Of a stretch of 64,000 bases of DNA, positions 22,003 to 34,100 are shown piece by piece. The notes beneath the pieces were generated by a model. The model did no database searches. It saw only the letters and a list, made by a program, of their open reading frames with translations, and was not told the origin of the DNA. A program made the translations under genes and the position numbers. Each line of letters starts with the position of its first letter. Position 1 is the first letter of the stretch. The stretch spans positions 169,369-233,368 of the forward strand of contig NW_022985192.1 in assembly GCF_010093535.1 (NCBI RefSeq). Direction: 5' to 3'. This stretch comes from Lindgomyces ingoldianus (Eukaryota > Ascomycota > Dothideomycetes > Pleosporales > Lindgomycetaceae).

Positions 22003-23604
22003 GTATCCCGGCAACGGCTTCATAGGCGGACACGGTGTGTTTCCATCACTGATGCCGTTCTTGCTGAGGAATGCCTAGGTTGGTATTCATATGGGCTGGA
22101 GTGCATAGAAATGCGGACTTCCGCATGATAATTCTCGTAACAATACTTACCGTTACAACGCTCAGGAAGGGACGTAGAAGACAGTAAGAACAGTAATACA
22201 AGGACAAAGAAATATCGATGAAACGAGCGCTCCTACAAGCGTATTGTGCGCTCCCAGCGGCTCCAGGAACGGTAGTGGCATTAAAGAGCTGCAAAGATCA
22301 GTCGTTTTCACCTTAGAGTGATTTGTCAGCTGGAGTGCTCATCTAACTCCGGACTGTACAATCAACTTTGGACTCAGCTTCCCACACTATTATAAGTGTT
22401 TTACAGAACATCCGAACCTCAGTCCGTAATACACTACTTCTTTCATAAATTATGACCCTGGAAGATTGCAATTATAAGCCTGGACATTGCTTTAAACCTC
22501 CATTTTTGCTCAATTCACCCCGCATATCAGAGTACGATGCACAATAAAGAACTAACCTTGAATTTTGGCTATTGAGATGAGAGGTGTGACAACTTACGTG
22601 CATATATGTACAGCGATTTGACATGCAACTACACGCAAATTGTCTCAGCTAATAGCAAATATGTTTCAACCCCCTCTAAAAAAAAAGATGGCTATGTAAT
22701 GGGTTTGAGTAGCATTATTTAGACTGCCCAACTTATTCCGAGCACTGCCAGTCCTAATTACAGCAAGACCCAGGGTAGATATCAGGGGGTTACCAGCGAC
22801 ATGTCAGGGCCCGATGGTGGAAAACCATGGGCTTTTACCATCGCTAACATCCCCCAGTTCACATTTAAGTAGATAGAGTTAGGCTGCACAAGCGAGTAAA
22901 GTTCCAATACCCGGGACGTAGATTAGGGTGTCCCATACTATATCTACCAACGAAATGCTCAGAAACAGTCTAGATTCTGTTTGTAGCATTTCTTGACACC
23001 ATATTTCCCTCTCAGTATCATCATGCTCAATGGTTCCTCGCTAGTCATCGCTGCTTTCTCAATTTCCTTTGCTTTCCATCCCCTTACCTTTCCTGCTTGG
23101 GTCACTCGTCTTGCTACTATCTGCTTCAGTTTCCTTCGTCGCTTTCCTCTTCAAATTTTCTCCATCATTTTCCTTCTCATATTCCCTGGCAGATATATAT
23201 ATATATTTTTTGGACTTACGCTTCGCCTTAGCCTTCTTTCGCTCGGCTCTGGAAGAATCTGCACTCCATCCCTCGCTCCTGAACTCAGACAACTTTTCTT
23301 CCTCCACTACCACTACTCGTTTTAATTTCGTGCCTGGCAGAGGTTGGACCCTACGGACTGTGTCAAACCTCAGTTCAGAAGGATGTTATGATTCATTTGT
23401 GAATAACACGCTGCCTTAGGTCCTTGATGAATTTTTTCAACTCGCTCTAGATTGTGGCTTGGGAGGTTTAGAGTCGAGGGTTGGGAGCCTTAAAATAGAA
23501 AGGTCCCGCCGCGGTTCGACCTACCCCGGGCCGCGTTATCAGCCACCCGTCCGTCTTCAACGCCCGCGCCGCGTCGCAACTCAGCAACCACTCCCATCCG
23601 CGCG
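22003..23604. other. Intergenic; CT-rich promoter of the membrane-protein gene at the 3' end
   Basis: No gene is supported in 22003-22990. At 22990-23330 the plus strand is strongly pyrimidine-rich, which opens Lys/Glu-rich frames on the minus strand and hydrophobic frames on the plus strand. This is a common feature of fungal promoters, and I read it as the upstream region of the 23605 gene. A (TA)n tract lies at about 23192-23204. Confidence 0.45.
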
Positions 23605-24965
23605 ATGCGACCCGTTCGGTTGATACTGCTTGCGGGCGCTCTTTCGAGTGTTGTTACCGCTGCCGAAGACGCGATCAGTGGCAGCCCGATCCCCTCATGC
23701 GCGCAATGGCGCGACTCGGCGCCAGATGCCTGTCTGCAGCCTCTGGACGCAGTTACGACTGTAGTCGCTGGTTCTTACTATGTTGCAAAGCTGCCATGTC
23801 TGGATTGTCCCACTCTGGAATATACGGGGAATGGACCAACCCGGAAACACTTCATCACGCAGAAGGAGAATAGCTTGGTGAGCTTGCGGACGTTCCTAAT
23901 CCCCTCCTCCGCACACGTCATTCTACTTTGGTACTGATTCCGGGCGGAAAATAGCTCTACAATATATCGCTCTCCCGCGACCGACACGATCTGCTCCTTA
24001 ATTCAATGTCCATCACCCCTCCTCTCTCTCTCCGCTCCAACGGCGAACCCCCACAAGTCTACGTCCCGCAAGTCAATCCCAACTTTAGTCGCGCAGATTT
24101 AGACACGTCTATTGCGTGTGTAGGAATGCCATGCAACGATTATAGTGGAGCATGCTTCTGCTTGGAGCCAAGCAATAGTCTCGTCAGCCTGGACTACGAT
24201 TACGCCGCATCCGAAATGGAATCCGATGAGACAACAGCAAGTTGGAAGATTACATTCGATGCGATTGGTGGACAGGACGGATATATGGATGACCCGGACT
24301 GGGTGTTCAATAGTACCGCACAGCAAATGCTGCAGATTACCATCCAGGGGACTATCGACTCGGTCCATGATGCGGAGGACAACGAGGTAGTGCAGGCTTC
24401 ATCAACCCTCTTCGGCGCAGTCGAGGCGCAACCAAAGCCACGGTATACTTTCGAAATAGTCGACGTGCAGCTAGTGGGGCGCAGTTACATGTTCACATCA
24501 CCCCATCGCTCTTTGTGGGACAGAATCCGCTTCTTCTTCGGCTTCGAGACACGGCGTCCAGACGGCCATATAATCTACCGAGAGAGAGAGTGGAGCTGGG
24601 CGAAGAAGGGAACACTCAAGAACGGCCTCCTCACCATCTGGAATGACTGGGACTGGACTCTCATGATCATCATTGTATTCAGCATCCTTGGCGGAGTCGT
24701 TGCGCTCTATGGGCTATATCTCCTGGCCAAGGCCATCATGCTACAACACGAGCTTGCAAGCAGTGGAGGCATGGATGAGGTATGGCGGCATATCCGCCGA
24801 GGGAGAGATGACGACGAAGAAGAGGGCCTCCTCGATGGACAAGAAGACGACGAGGACCCTGAGTCCCCTCACCCGGAATTTCACACCCCGAGAGCAAAGC
24901 CACTACCGAGCAAGCCTCTGCCGGAGAAACCGTTACCAGATGTGCCATTACTAGATGATGCTTAA
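23605..24965 (+). CDS. Type I membrane glycoprotein with acidic, Pro-rich tail, function unknown
   Basis: Exons 23605-23877 and 23955-24965 join across a 77-base intron (GTGAGC donor, ATAG acceptor) to a 427-residue protein. Residues 1-20 form a signal peptide (RLILLAGALSSVVTAA). The lumenal or outer part has paired Cys (SCAQW, DACLQP, PCLDCP, IACVGMPC, CFCLEP) and N-glycosylation sites (NIS, NST). A membrane helix lies at about 327-350 (MIIIVFSILGGVVALYGLYLLAKA). The cytoplasmic tail holds a Glu/Asp run and the repeat KPLPSKPLPEKPLPDVPL, a likely SH3-binding ligand. The topology and Cys pattern suggest an ER or plasma-membrane protein of a widespread ascomycete family, but I cannot name it. 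The second exon alone also starts with ATG at 24006 and would lack the signal peptide. Confidence 0.78.
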
Positions 24966-26012
24966 GGACAGATCAAGTAAATCAAGAATATTTTGGATAA
25001 TTGGTTAGATTTGGAATTTTCCTTCGACTGCTTCATGTAGATATCAATAATCATAGACCAATACCCAAGACCATATTCTATACAGCCTCTCTTAGAAAGT
25101 AGCGATTCGGCGAAGGAAGCAGTTAAGGTAGGATCATAAACCTTGTTAATGCACGCATGATCTAACGAGTGCGTCTGGCGCAGTCTAGAAAATTGGAACT
25201 GCACAGACTAGGGAGAAATACGTGCGGGAACCAGGCACTCGAAGCAATGCAAACGACAGTGCTCTTTACCCGCCAACTTCCACTCGATGGGTACGTCGCA
25301 AGCTTTCGGCCTCTCAAAATCGAATCTATGCTTTCGATTTCTGAAGACCTCTCAGCTCAGGCAAAGCAAAACCTCCTCTCTTCAAAAACAAATGACTTTT
25401 CCTCTCAATCTATTTTCCTCCTTAACTCTACCCAAGCGACCCTTCGCCCCTTCCTTCATACATGCGCATTGACCCTCAAAAATGCCGTCTTTACTCGACC
25501 ACGCACAAGCACCTCTCTTCCACAACTTCCGCTACTAATAACCACTCGCTCTCAAGCAATAAAACAGTCTCTTATACTCTTCCACGGCTAATAAAGTACA
25601 CGCGATGACATGGTGCAGGGGGCCGAACGTGCGGGAGATGTGCAAACAGCCACGTGCTGCTGAGTGGCTGCTGACAGGATTCCTTCCATCCACCAGGTAC
25701 CACTCCTGCGCTACCTGTATGTAGGTCGAAAACGAGGTGGATTTAATGCGAATGGCGTTCACTTGGCTGTTTGGCTCAGTCTGCCGTGCCGCGGTATGGG
25801 GTTTCCAACACTGGGGCGTATCTTGGAAGGTGTTGGGCTTGGAGTAGTAGTGGTTATTCGCATCTTGGTGTTTCGGTGATGTAGCTATAAGTATAATGGC
25901 AGTTCTTCTATGGTTCTGTTCTATTCTAAGTTTCAAGAGGGGTTCCTTCTCACAGTCACTCATTTATTCGACCTCCCAAGAAACATCTTTCACCACATTC
26001 GCTACCTTAGTC
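24966..26012. other. Intergenic, nothing recognised
   Basis: Short frames at 25169-25591 and 25535-25963 on opposite strands overlap and carry no motif. The downstream end is the tyrosinase promoter. Confidence 0.5.
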
Positions 26013-28218
26013 ATGAAGTCCACACATCTCACAGCGGCCTCGCTGCTCATCTCTTTCTGTCAAAGCTCACCACTCCTCCAAACGAGCGCTTTCCTAGACA
26101 TCGAAACCCGCCAGTCCCCAGGCTCATACTTTGCCATTACAGGGGCTACAGGAGGCGTTTTTCCGCGCATGGAGATTCGCGATCTCGAGAAGGCGGGGGA
26201 GATGTGGAATTTGTATCTTCTAGCTATGGCGAGCTTTCAGGCTATGGATCAGAAAAATATTGCCTCTTGGTATCAGATTGCAGGTATGTTGGGGACTCTC
26301 TGCTTGAGGATCATGTGCTAAAATCGGATTGTCAGGGATTCATGGGATGCCTTGGTAAATAATCTATTTCCTCGGGATATCTATTGAAATTGTGCTTATT
26401 CTTTGCAGGATACCGTGGGATGGTGTAAAAGGAATCATCACTGACGAAAAATCGACTTCCCAAAGAGGTTATTGTCCACACAACCAGCTTCTTTTCGCCA
26501 CTTGGCACCGTCCATATCTCGCTCTCTTTGAGGTGTGTAGGACTCTATTAATTGGAACTGGGAAACTAATGCAAAGAAGCAACAACTCCAAAAACTAGCC
26601 AAAAACATCGCAGATCAGTTCCCCACTCCTACCAGAAAAGTCTATCAAACCGCCGCGTCGCAACTCCGAATCCCATTCTGGGACTGGGCGAAAGCCCTCC
26701 CAACATCCCAACCCGTACTTCCTACTGCCGTCACTGTAGAGAAAGTCAGCGTGACGTTTCCAAATGGCACGAAGGCGAATATCGACAACCCTCTTTACGA
26801 CTACAACTTTCACCCCCTCGACCATTCCCAAATAAACGGCACAGTACGATTCCCTCATCCCAAATCTTACACACTGAACATAGGTGTGACTGACAACCTC
26901 AGGGCTGCCCCACAATTGGCACTCCTGGAGGCGCCGTCGGCGGCCTCCCCTCCGTCTGCGACAACTCACTCATGACGGTTCGCAATGGTGAAACGGTCTC
27001 AGACCATGTTGGCCTGAACCAAAAACTACGGAATATCCTCCCCTCCCAGAGAACCAAAGTCTATGCAATCCTCTCGCAATGGCAGTCATTTAACACGTTT
27101 AGTAATGATGGGGGTTGTGGGGTTGGAGGCCCTGGAACCCTCGAAACGGTACACAATCCGATTCATACGAATATGTGGCCGGGGCATATGAGTCCAGCGA
27201 GTGTGAGCGCGTTTGATCCGATTTTTTGGCTGCATCATGCGTGAGTTTCTAACACACATTCATTAGTACTGGTATTAAGAGGGCATGCTGATGTGAAGAA
27301 GGAATGTTGATCGCCAAATGGCACTATATCAGGCGGTCTTCCCGCAGACATATGTTGAGCAATGTATTGCAGATACGCCAACATATACGATTGAAAAGGG
27401 GGATGTTCTTGATGCGAATTCACGTAAGTCATCCGTCCGTCATTAGCAACTGGAGAGGGGAGTAGAGTATATAATCCGACTGGTTACTAACTTTCCGAAT
27501 ACAGCACTCACACCTTTCCACAAAAACGCCGCTGGGGATTGGTGGACTTCAGCCAACTCTCGAAACACTCGGGACATGGGGTACACATATCCAGAACTTA
27601 CATCGAACCCAAGTAACTCAACACTCGTGGCGCAGATCAAATCGCTGTATTCAGGACCAGCTACTGGGAGCAGCTCACAGCCTAGGGCTAAACGCCAGGA
27701 ACCTGGACCTGGACCAGAGAAAGGGTTGGTCTACTTGGTGGAAGTCAAATTGCCCTTATACGGCCTTGACGCAGGCGCGCCTTACAACCTGCTTGTATTT
27801 CTTGGTAACGTGGCGAGTGATTCAAAGGAGTGGTTGGGCTCGGATTCCTTCGTAGGCATGGCGTCCACATTGGGTGGGAATAATATGAAGAGCGAGCAAT
27901 TTACTCTCACGACAGTGGACCTGAGTGAAGCGCTGGAGAAGCGTATTGCGGCGGGTGATACGACAGCAGAACAAGCGGAAGAATATTTAAAGAAGAATTT
28001 GCATTATCGGTTGGAGCTTGTGAGTTTCTTCAAATTTCAGGGGTTATGGACTAGAGCGATCTTCTAACAGAAATTAGGGCGAGATTGAAATTCCTAGAGC
28101 AGAAGTGCCGGGGATAAAGGTGTCATTAGTCACCACGGAAGTTGAGCTTGCGGCTTCGAATGATGTTTTCGACCGCTGGGTTGGCGGGTTTGTGGATCAT
28201 GGGGAGGTTGATAGCTGA
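26013..28218 (+). CDS. Tyrosinase (type 3 copper monophenol oxidase), multi-exon
   Basis: Exons: 26013-26283, 26336-26354 (19-base microexon), 26409-26532, 26580-26883, 27003-27240, 27302-27423, 27505-28019 and 28078-28218, giving about 577 residues. The fourth intron is uncertain: splicing 26843 to 26903 also keeps frame (about 597 residues). I prefer 26883/27003 because it keeps TVRFP, matching the TLRYP segment of other tyrosinases. CuA ligands are His93 in GIHGMPW, His121 in CPHNQ and His130 in TWHRPYLALFE; CuB ligands lie in NPIHTNMWPGHMSP and FDPIFWLHHANVDR. WDWA follows CuA as usual. A C-terminal domain (VYLVEVKLPLYGLDAGAPYN) fits the removable cap of fungal pro-tyrosinases. A hydrophobic N-terminus may be a signal. 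The enzyme oxidises phenols to quinones, for melanin or defence. Confidence 0.9.
26336..26354 (+). other. 19-base microexon of the tyrosinase gene
   Basis: This exon codes only GIHGMPW (with bases from both neighbours) but contains the first CuA histidine, so skipping it would destroy the active site and shift the frame. Both flanking introns (52 and 54 bases) have GT...CAG borders. Confidence 0.8.
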
Positions 28219-28883
28219 GGTTCTTCCTTTCCCTCTTTCCTTCTGTGCTTCCTTTACTCAAATTTTTTTCTTCCTGTGATATCTTGGCGCAATCTCTGGA
28301 TGTTGTGAGAACCTCCTTGTTACACCACACCAATCCACATAGAGACTACAGCGTTCATGCACCAATAAGTGAAATCGGGTGCTCCTCAGCCTCACGTAGC
28401 CACACACAGGCCTAATACAGGTGTGATGCAACCTTGTAGTTAACTATTAAAATTAATTTACAGGATACCGCAGTAAAGGTCCCATAGAAGGCTCTGCGCG
28501 AGCGCAGACGGTGCCTTTTCAGACTGGATACAGGACAGGGTGAAGATAGGCTTTAATCTACCTCAGACTATCTAATTTCTTCTTTGTAGAGCAAGGTGCT
28601 TAGACACTAGTCTTGCACTTGTACACCCCTATAGCTGAAAATAAAACTAAGCGCTGGCACAGAGAATTCTTCATAGCATGCGTAATACATACCATGCCCG
28701 AGCAGCATAGTGGCGTCGCTCGCTCTACCTTCCATGCTCGTGCACTAGGCCGACGCTCGTATTAGCAGCGAACATCGAGTACTTTATAAGCCTACGCTCC
28801 AATGCGTGCTCTCTGGGAGACCTTAGCCCCCGGACTAATGTATGGCCCTGGTTAGTGGCGCCTGGGTTCATTCAGCTTATGAC
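28219..28883. other. Intergenic between tyrosinase and the first phosphotransferase
   Basis: Convergent 3' flanks of two genes. The segment TGCGCGAGCGCA near 28.5 kb is a small palindrome. No gene, tRNA or repeat was found. Confidence 0.5.
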
Positions 28884-29636
28884 TTACAAAACATGGAATT
28901 GACTGTGTTGCAATGTTTCCACCACAATATTTGCACTCTCCAGTTCTTCGTTAGACAAGGGAGCAAGAAATGGTCTTAGAAGATTAAAGAAGCTAAGATC
29001 TCGCGAGAAGAACCGGTACACTATATGCTCGAAGAACCGAGGGAAATACCCGGCAGCGGACCAGTCGACGAGATGGATACAATTGCCATTAACTATAATA
29101 TTTCGTGGATTAAAATCCAGATGGCACATAGATAGGGTATGGCGACGAAGATTAAGCGTGTGCACTGGGCTAGGTGAACGTAGATTGAGCCAAAGTTGGA
29201 GGTCATCAGGCTCCGAAAACTCCACCTCTTCATGTTCAGGCCAGAGCACACCAGATACTGGCCCGCCTCCAAGTGATCCCGGCTTCGTCGCTCCCTGCTG
29301 ATGGATATGACCTAAGACCTTGCCCAGCTCCTCAGCTAAGTTTTTCGCGCTCATCAGGTCAAGCGTATTGCCATCCACATAGTCCATCACGATATACCCA
29401 ATCTCCTCTTTCTGCACGAACCGATAAGCTGTTGGCACATTGACTATGTCTGCGTTAAGGAGCCTCTGTGCAACCTGTTGGTTCCTAAATTCTTGAATGG
29501 TAACAAAATGTCCAAACTTCACAGCCAGCCCGTCCGTAACGCGCACCACCCTGTTTGAGCACTGCGGCGCTGAGAGAATTGTGGTTGCTGGATTGTGACA
29601 GAGCGAGATGATTTGATCATCAGTAGGAACAGACAT
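28884..29636 (-). CDS. APH-family (aminoglycoside phosphotransferase-fold) kinase-like protein
   Basis: A 250-residue intronless protein. Lys40 in LAVKFG is the ATP-binding lysine candidate, YIVMDYVDG is the hinge, CHLDFNPRNIIV (162-169) matches the catalytic HxDxxxxN of the APH/choline-kinase fold, and LVDWSAAG (Asp181) matches the metal-binding Asp-Trp. Such proteins are abundant in fungal genomes, often amplified, and most have no known substrate; the name does not imply antibiotic resistance. It stands right at the left edge of the transposon island, transcribed away from it. Length is short but in range for the family. Confidence 0.88.
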   Translation of the reverse strand: MSVPTDDQIISLCHNPATTILSAPQCSNRVVRVTDGLAVKFGHFVTIQEFRNQQVAQRLLNADIVNVPTAYRFVQKEEIGYIVMDYVDGNTLDLMSAKNLAEELGKVLGHIHQQGATKPGSLGGGPVSGVLWPEHEEVEFSEPDDLQLWLNLRSPSPVHTLNLRRHTLSMCHLDFNPRNIIVNGNCIHLVDWSAAGYFPRFFEHIVYRFFSRDLSFFNLLRPFLAPLSNEELESANIVVETLQHSQFHVL

Positions 29637-29968
29637 AATGGATAATTAGAGGATAAACAGTAGATACAAGAATTTGTCTAAACAACAAGCTGGTATTAGC
29701 CTTCCTTTTCAGAAGCTTGGATGACATATGTAATCAGACGTCTCGCTTAGCGCACAGGCCAGCTTCTAATACACGTGCACTAATTGCCTCTCTCTCTTCT
29801 TTCCTCTACTATTAAACTAGTTAACAGATTCCCTAGATAACCTAGTGTTAATAATAAGTAAGAGTAAGTATATATAACTAACATTAAATAAAAAAACACT
29901 TAACACTTTTAGCTTAAGTAAAAGTAATTTTAACTTTAACTTACAAAAGTTAAGTCTAGTAAAGTAAC
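29637..29968. other. Promoter of the phosphotransferase gene merging into the AT-rich island
   Basis: Base composition changes from gene-like to strongly AT-rich at about 29.81 kb. The stretch 29810-29968 is TA-saturated with no recognisable unit; it may be the left flank of an older, unidentifiable element. Confidence 0.5.
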
Positions 29969-30812
29969 TAACGTACCTAACGGGTTGGCCGGCCACTTTT
30001 GCCAAGCCCCCACTAAAACCACCCCATTCTCTCGCAAAACAGCCCACTTTAGCCCTGTATAAAGTAATACAACATAAGATATTATTTAGAGTCTACTTTT
30101 GCTACTTACTTACACATATATAAGTTATGCCTAGTCTAATTGCACTGCTTACATTGCCTTTAACTTAGCTTACCTCCTTTAGCGCGCACCTGCGTCTTTA
30201 GCTTCTTCCTATTACTATGCGCTCTAAACTCCTTTAGAGTAGTTAGACAAGCTCTATTCTTAACTATTAAGATCTCTTTTGCCTAAATCTGCTTTCTTTT
30301 ATGCAATTTATGTTATGTGGCAGCCTTATTTACTGCTTAAAGCTTTATAATTTTATAGCCTACCCTATTATGTTAATGCTCTAGATAACTGTTGTTTACT
30401 CCCTATTACCTTACTATATTACTTTTAGCTGTCCTTATCTCTCTAAAGCTATAACAACTGCTCTAGTTAATATCTAGCCTATTATAAAGCCTAACTTGTT
30501 AAAGTTATACCTATCTTTATTCTAGATACTGTACTTAGCTTTTATGTTAGCTACTAGGCAAAACTAGCCTTAAATAACCTCTAGATTCTTATAAAGCGCT
30601 CTCTTGTAATTATACTTATAATTAAACTTTATTATAAACTTAGGGCAGTGCTTAACCTACATACTAGTCTAGTTTAAGCTAACCTAGCCTAGATTGCGCT
30701 CTGCAGGCAAGGAATTAGCTATATTAGCTATAGCTGTAAGCCTAAGGAGAAATCTGCGCGTAATAAGCTTAAGTATGTACTTAACAACTACTTTCTCCTT
30801 AAGCTTAGTTAG

Positions 30813-31130
30813 TGTCACGATTGTGCACAAGTAAGGTTATAGAGCTTCACAGAGGTCTAGTTTAATTACTACGTGAGGTATTATAGTAGGTACAAGACAT
30901 TGTGTAAGGAATAGGAAGGTTTAAAAAGAAATTAGTAATTAAATACTTAGCTTAAAAGTCTAAGCGCTTTAAGTATAAATTAAGCCTATTTTAAGTTTAG
31001 TTAGTGTTAAAGTAGTTTATGCTTAAGTTTATGTCTATGTTATATTATATTTATATTAGATGTGCACTAATAATACTCTAGTACACGTCTAATATAGTTA
31101 TGTCTAGGATCTAGAGAGGATACTGTAACA
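30813..31130 (-). repeat. Gypsy copy 1, left LTR (3' LTR by coding sense)
   Basis: 318 bases, TG...CA borders, directly followed inward by the complement of a polypurine tract. The terminal inverted repeat TGTCACG is intact at the outer end. Confidence 0.85.
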
Positions 31131-34100
31131 GTACTCTCCCTCTTATTAGAAAAGAAATCTTTTACATTAGTAGTTCTAGCATTAGGTTATTTTTATTAGA
31201 GTATAGGTTTAGTTTAGATAGGTATTAGGCGTAGAATTAAGTTACTATAAAGTTTTTTTATAAAGCTTTTATAAGTTTTTATAATAGTTTGTTATATCTA
31301 GTCTATTTTATAAAGTATTTATAGATATGTTTTTTCTTATTAAACTAAATTTATTTAACATTTTTTATAACATATTCTAGTTTATTATTTATAATAATAA
31401 GTTTAGGTAGTAGGTTTAGCTGTCTAGGTAAATAGTTAGATTTAAAGGCTACTTAGCGCAGTAATAATATGTAGAACACAGGGTGTATCTTTATGCTGTT
31501 AGGTAGGATTAATTAGTAAGCATATAATAAAACTATATAAGCTACTATAAAAAAGCTAAAGTTTTTCTAATTAAGTTTCTTTAATTATTAGTTTATTTAG
31601 ATATTTTTAGTGTCTAGCTAGACCTTCTTACTAGCTACATACATAGGGGTAAGAGTTTAAAATTAGTTTATGTACTCTTGTTAAAAAGCTTAAGCCTATG
31701 TAAGCTTTTTATAAATATATTTAGATATATTTTAGATTTTATTAATAAGTCTATTTATATTTATTACTTATATAAATTAATAAGTTAGTTAAAGGGTATT
31801 TAAAAGTAGTTTAAATTCTATTTAAAAGTAGTATTTATAGTTTACTAAAAACAAGAATACTTATGTTAATTTAGATATTATATTATTAGCTTTAAACTAT
31901 GCTATAGCTAACTATTTTACTTAGTTATTTTACTAGTAGTTTATGTACACTTATAAAACTTATTTTATTACAGCATTTATGTTCTTAGTTTAGCTATTAG
32001 TTTTTAGGTAAAAAGCTATAAATAAATAGAGGATAATTTAGAGCTATTTATAGAGTTTATTCTAAAAAGCTAAGATAAACTATGTACCTTTATCTAATAT
32101 AATTATGTTAGGTAGGCTATAGTAAACTTATATGTATTAGTAGAATAACTAGGCTATATTAAAGGCAGTTATAAAGGAATATAGTATTAAGTGTTAATAC
32201 TTAGTTAAGTAATTAACAACTACTATAATATTTATATACCCTTTAAATAAAGGTAGGTTTATAATAAAATTAATTAATATATTTTTTTAAGCTTATTTAA
32301 GAATTAGAAGCAGTTTAAGTAGGCTATTATACCTTTTTTAAAAGGCCTTTACTTTATAGTAAGTATAGTAACATAATATATATTAGCGTACAGTATAGAA
32401 CATGCAGGGCTAGTAGTACTCTCTTTGTAGTAGGTTAAGAGTCTTTCCTCTGCCTAAGTGTCCTCTAACAGGTAAGTTGTGTACAATTTAAAGTAGTTTA
32501 ATTCTTAGTTTATTAAAATTAGAGATTATAAGTTAGTTATAGTAATATAGCTTACTATTTTAGTTTTTATAGTTAGCTAGTGTTACTTTCTTTAACTAAC
32601 TAGCGCTGTTTTAGAGCAGGTCTAAGGTTTCTTAGATAAATTTATTATTTAAATACTTATTAGTAATAATTTAATTAATTATCTAATCTATTTTATTTAA
32701 GTTAAGGTCTAAAAATAGCTTAAGTTAAAGTAAAGTTTAGTATTAAACTTTTTACACTTTTTTTTAAGTAGGGATGTTTTAGAATTGCTTTATAAAGGTA
32801 TTTAGTTTTTTTCTATCTTAACTAAGATAATAAGTAATCTTAAAATTAAAATAGAATAAGTATTTAGACTAATAAGCTTATTAGTAGCTAAGTTATTTTA
32901 TAGTTATAAAGTACTATAAGTTCTTATAGTTAAATAGAACTTATATTAGATACACTGCACCTTCTAGTTTAGGTTACTATTATTTAAAGTAGCATACTAT
33001 AGTAAGTAATTTCTTATTATAGATCTTATAATTACTTTTTATAAAACTTATTCTTTTTAAGAAGTATGTAATAGGCTTAATAGTCCTGTCTAGCTTAGTC
33101 TAGAAAAGAACTTCTGCTACTACATAGTCTAAGGCATTAGCTTTTATAAGTATTAGTAGTTTAAAGTTAAAGTAGTAGAGTATTAAGGCTTTAGTAAAGG
33201 CTTTCTTTAGCTAGTTAAAAAACTATTAGTAATTTAAGTTAAAGTTAAATTAAATTTTTTTTTTTAGTAAGTGTAATTATAGAGCTTACTTACTATAAAA
33301 AGTTATTAATAAATTATTAGTAAAAGTTAGTAAATCTTATAAAAGCTTAAACATTTTTTACATTTTTTAAGTATTACTAATCTAGTATAGTCTAAACCTT
33401 AATAAGGTCTATTTAGATGCTATCTGTAAAAATTACATATCTTAAATATATAACCTTTAATTAGTAGAACTTACATTTATTTATGTTAAGTTACAGACTT
33501 ACTTCTTTTATAGCCTTTAGCACTAGGCGTACATGCTGTTTGTGCTCTAAAAGGCTATTACTATAAATTAGAATATTATTAATATACATAGTACAGAATA
33601 TATCTAGGTAGGGTTAGAGCAAGTTGTTTATAAAATGTTAAAAAGTACTAGGCGTGTTAGCTAAGCTAAAAGGCATTACTAGGTACTTAAATAGTTTGTA
33701 GTAAGTTTAAAACACTGTTAGCTACTTATTACCCTTTACTATTCTTAGCTTATTAAAGGTAGTAATAATATTTAACTTTATAAAATACTTTGCTTTACTT
33801 AGTTAGCTTAGAGTTTCTTATAAAAAGAGAATTAAGTATTAGTTTTTAATAGTAATAGCATTTAGTCTTTAGTAGTTAATATAGAATTAAAGCCTACTTT
33901 TAGGTTTTTTTATAAATAGTATAAGTAACACTACTAGTAAAAAGCTAGCTTAAATAAACCTTTTTTCTAGGTTCTTATTAAAGTATTTTTAAAGCACTTT
34001 TAATTTATTTAGTAACATTTTATATAGTAGCCTATAACTAGGTTGTTTACTAGGCTTAAAGGTTATTTAGTAATTATATAAATGTTATATTAAAAGCTTA

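Noticed and set aside
23059..23400. Lys/Glu-rich minus-strand frame upstream of the membrane-protein gene
   Set aside because: It is the complement of a CT-rich promoter tract; the only intron-like unit inside is 34 bases, too short, and no start exon could be found.
28884..29636. Antibiotic-resistance gene acquired from bacteria
   Set aside because: The APH fold is large and native in fungi; no bacterial context, codon shift or close match to a resistance enzyme is visible.
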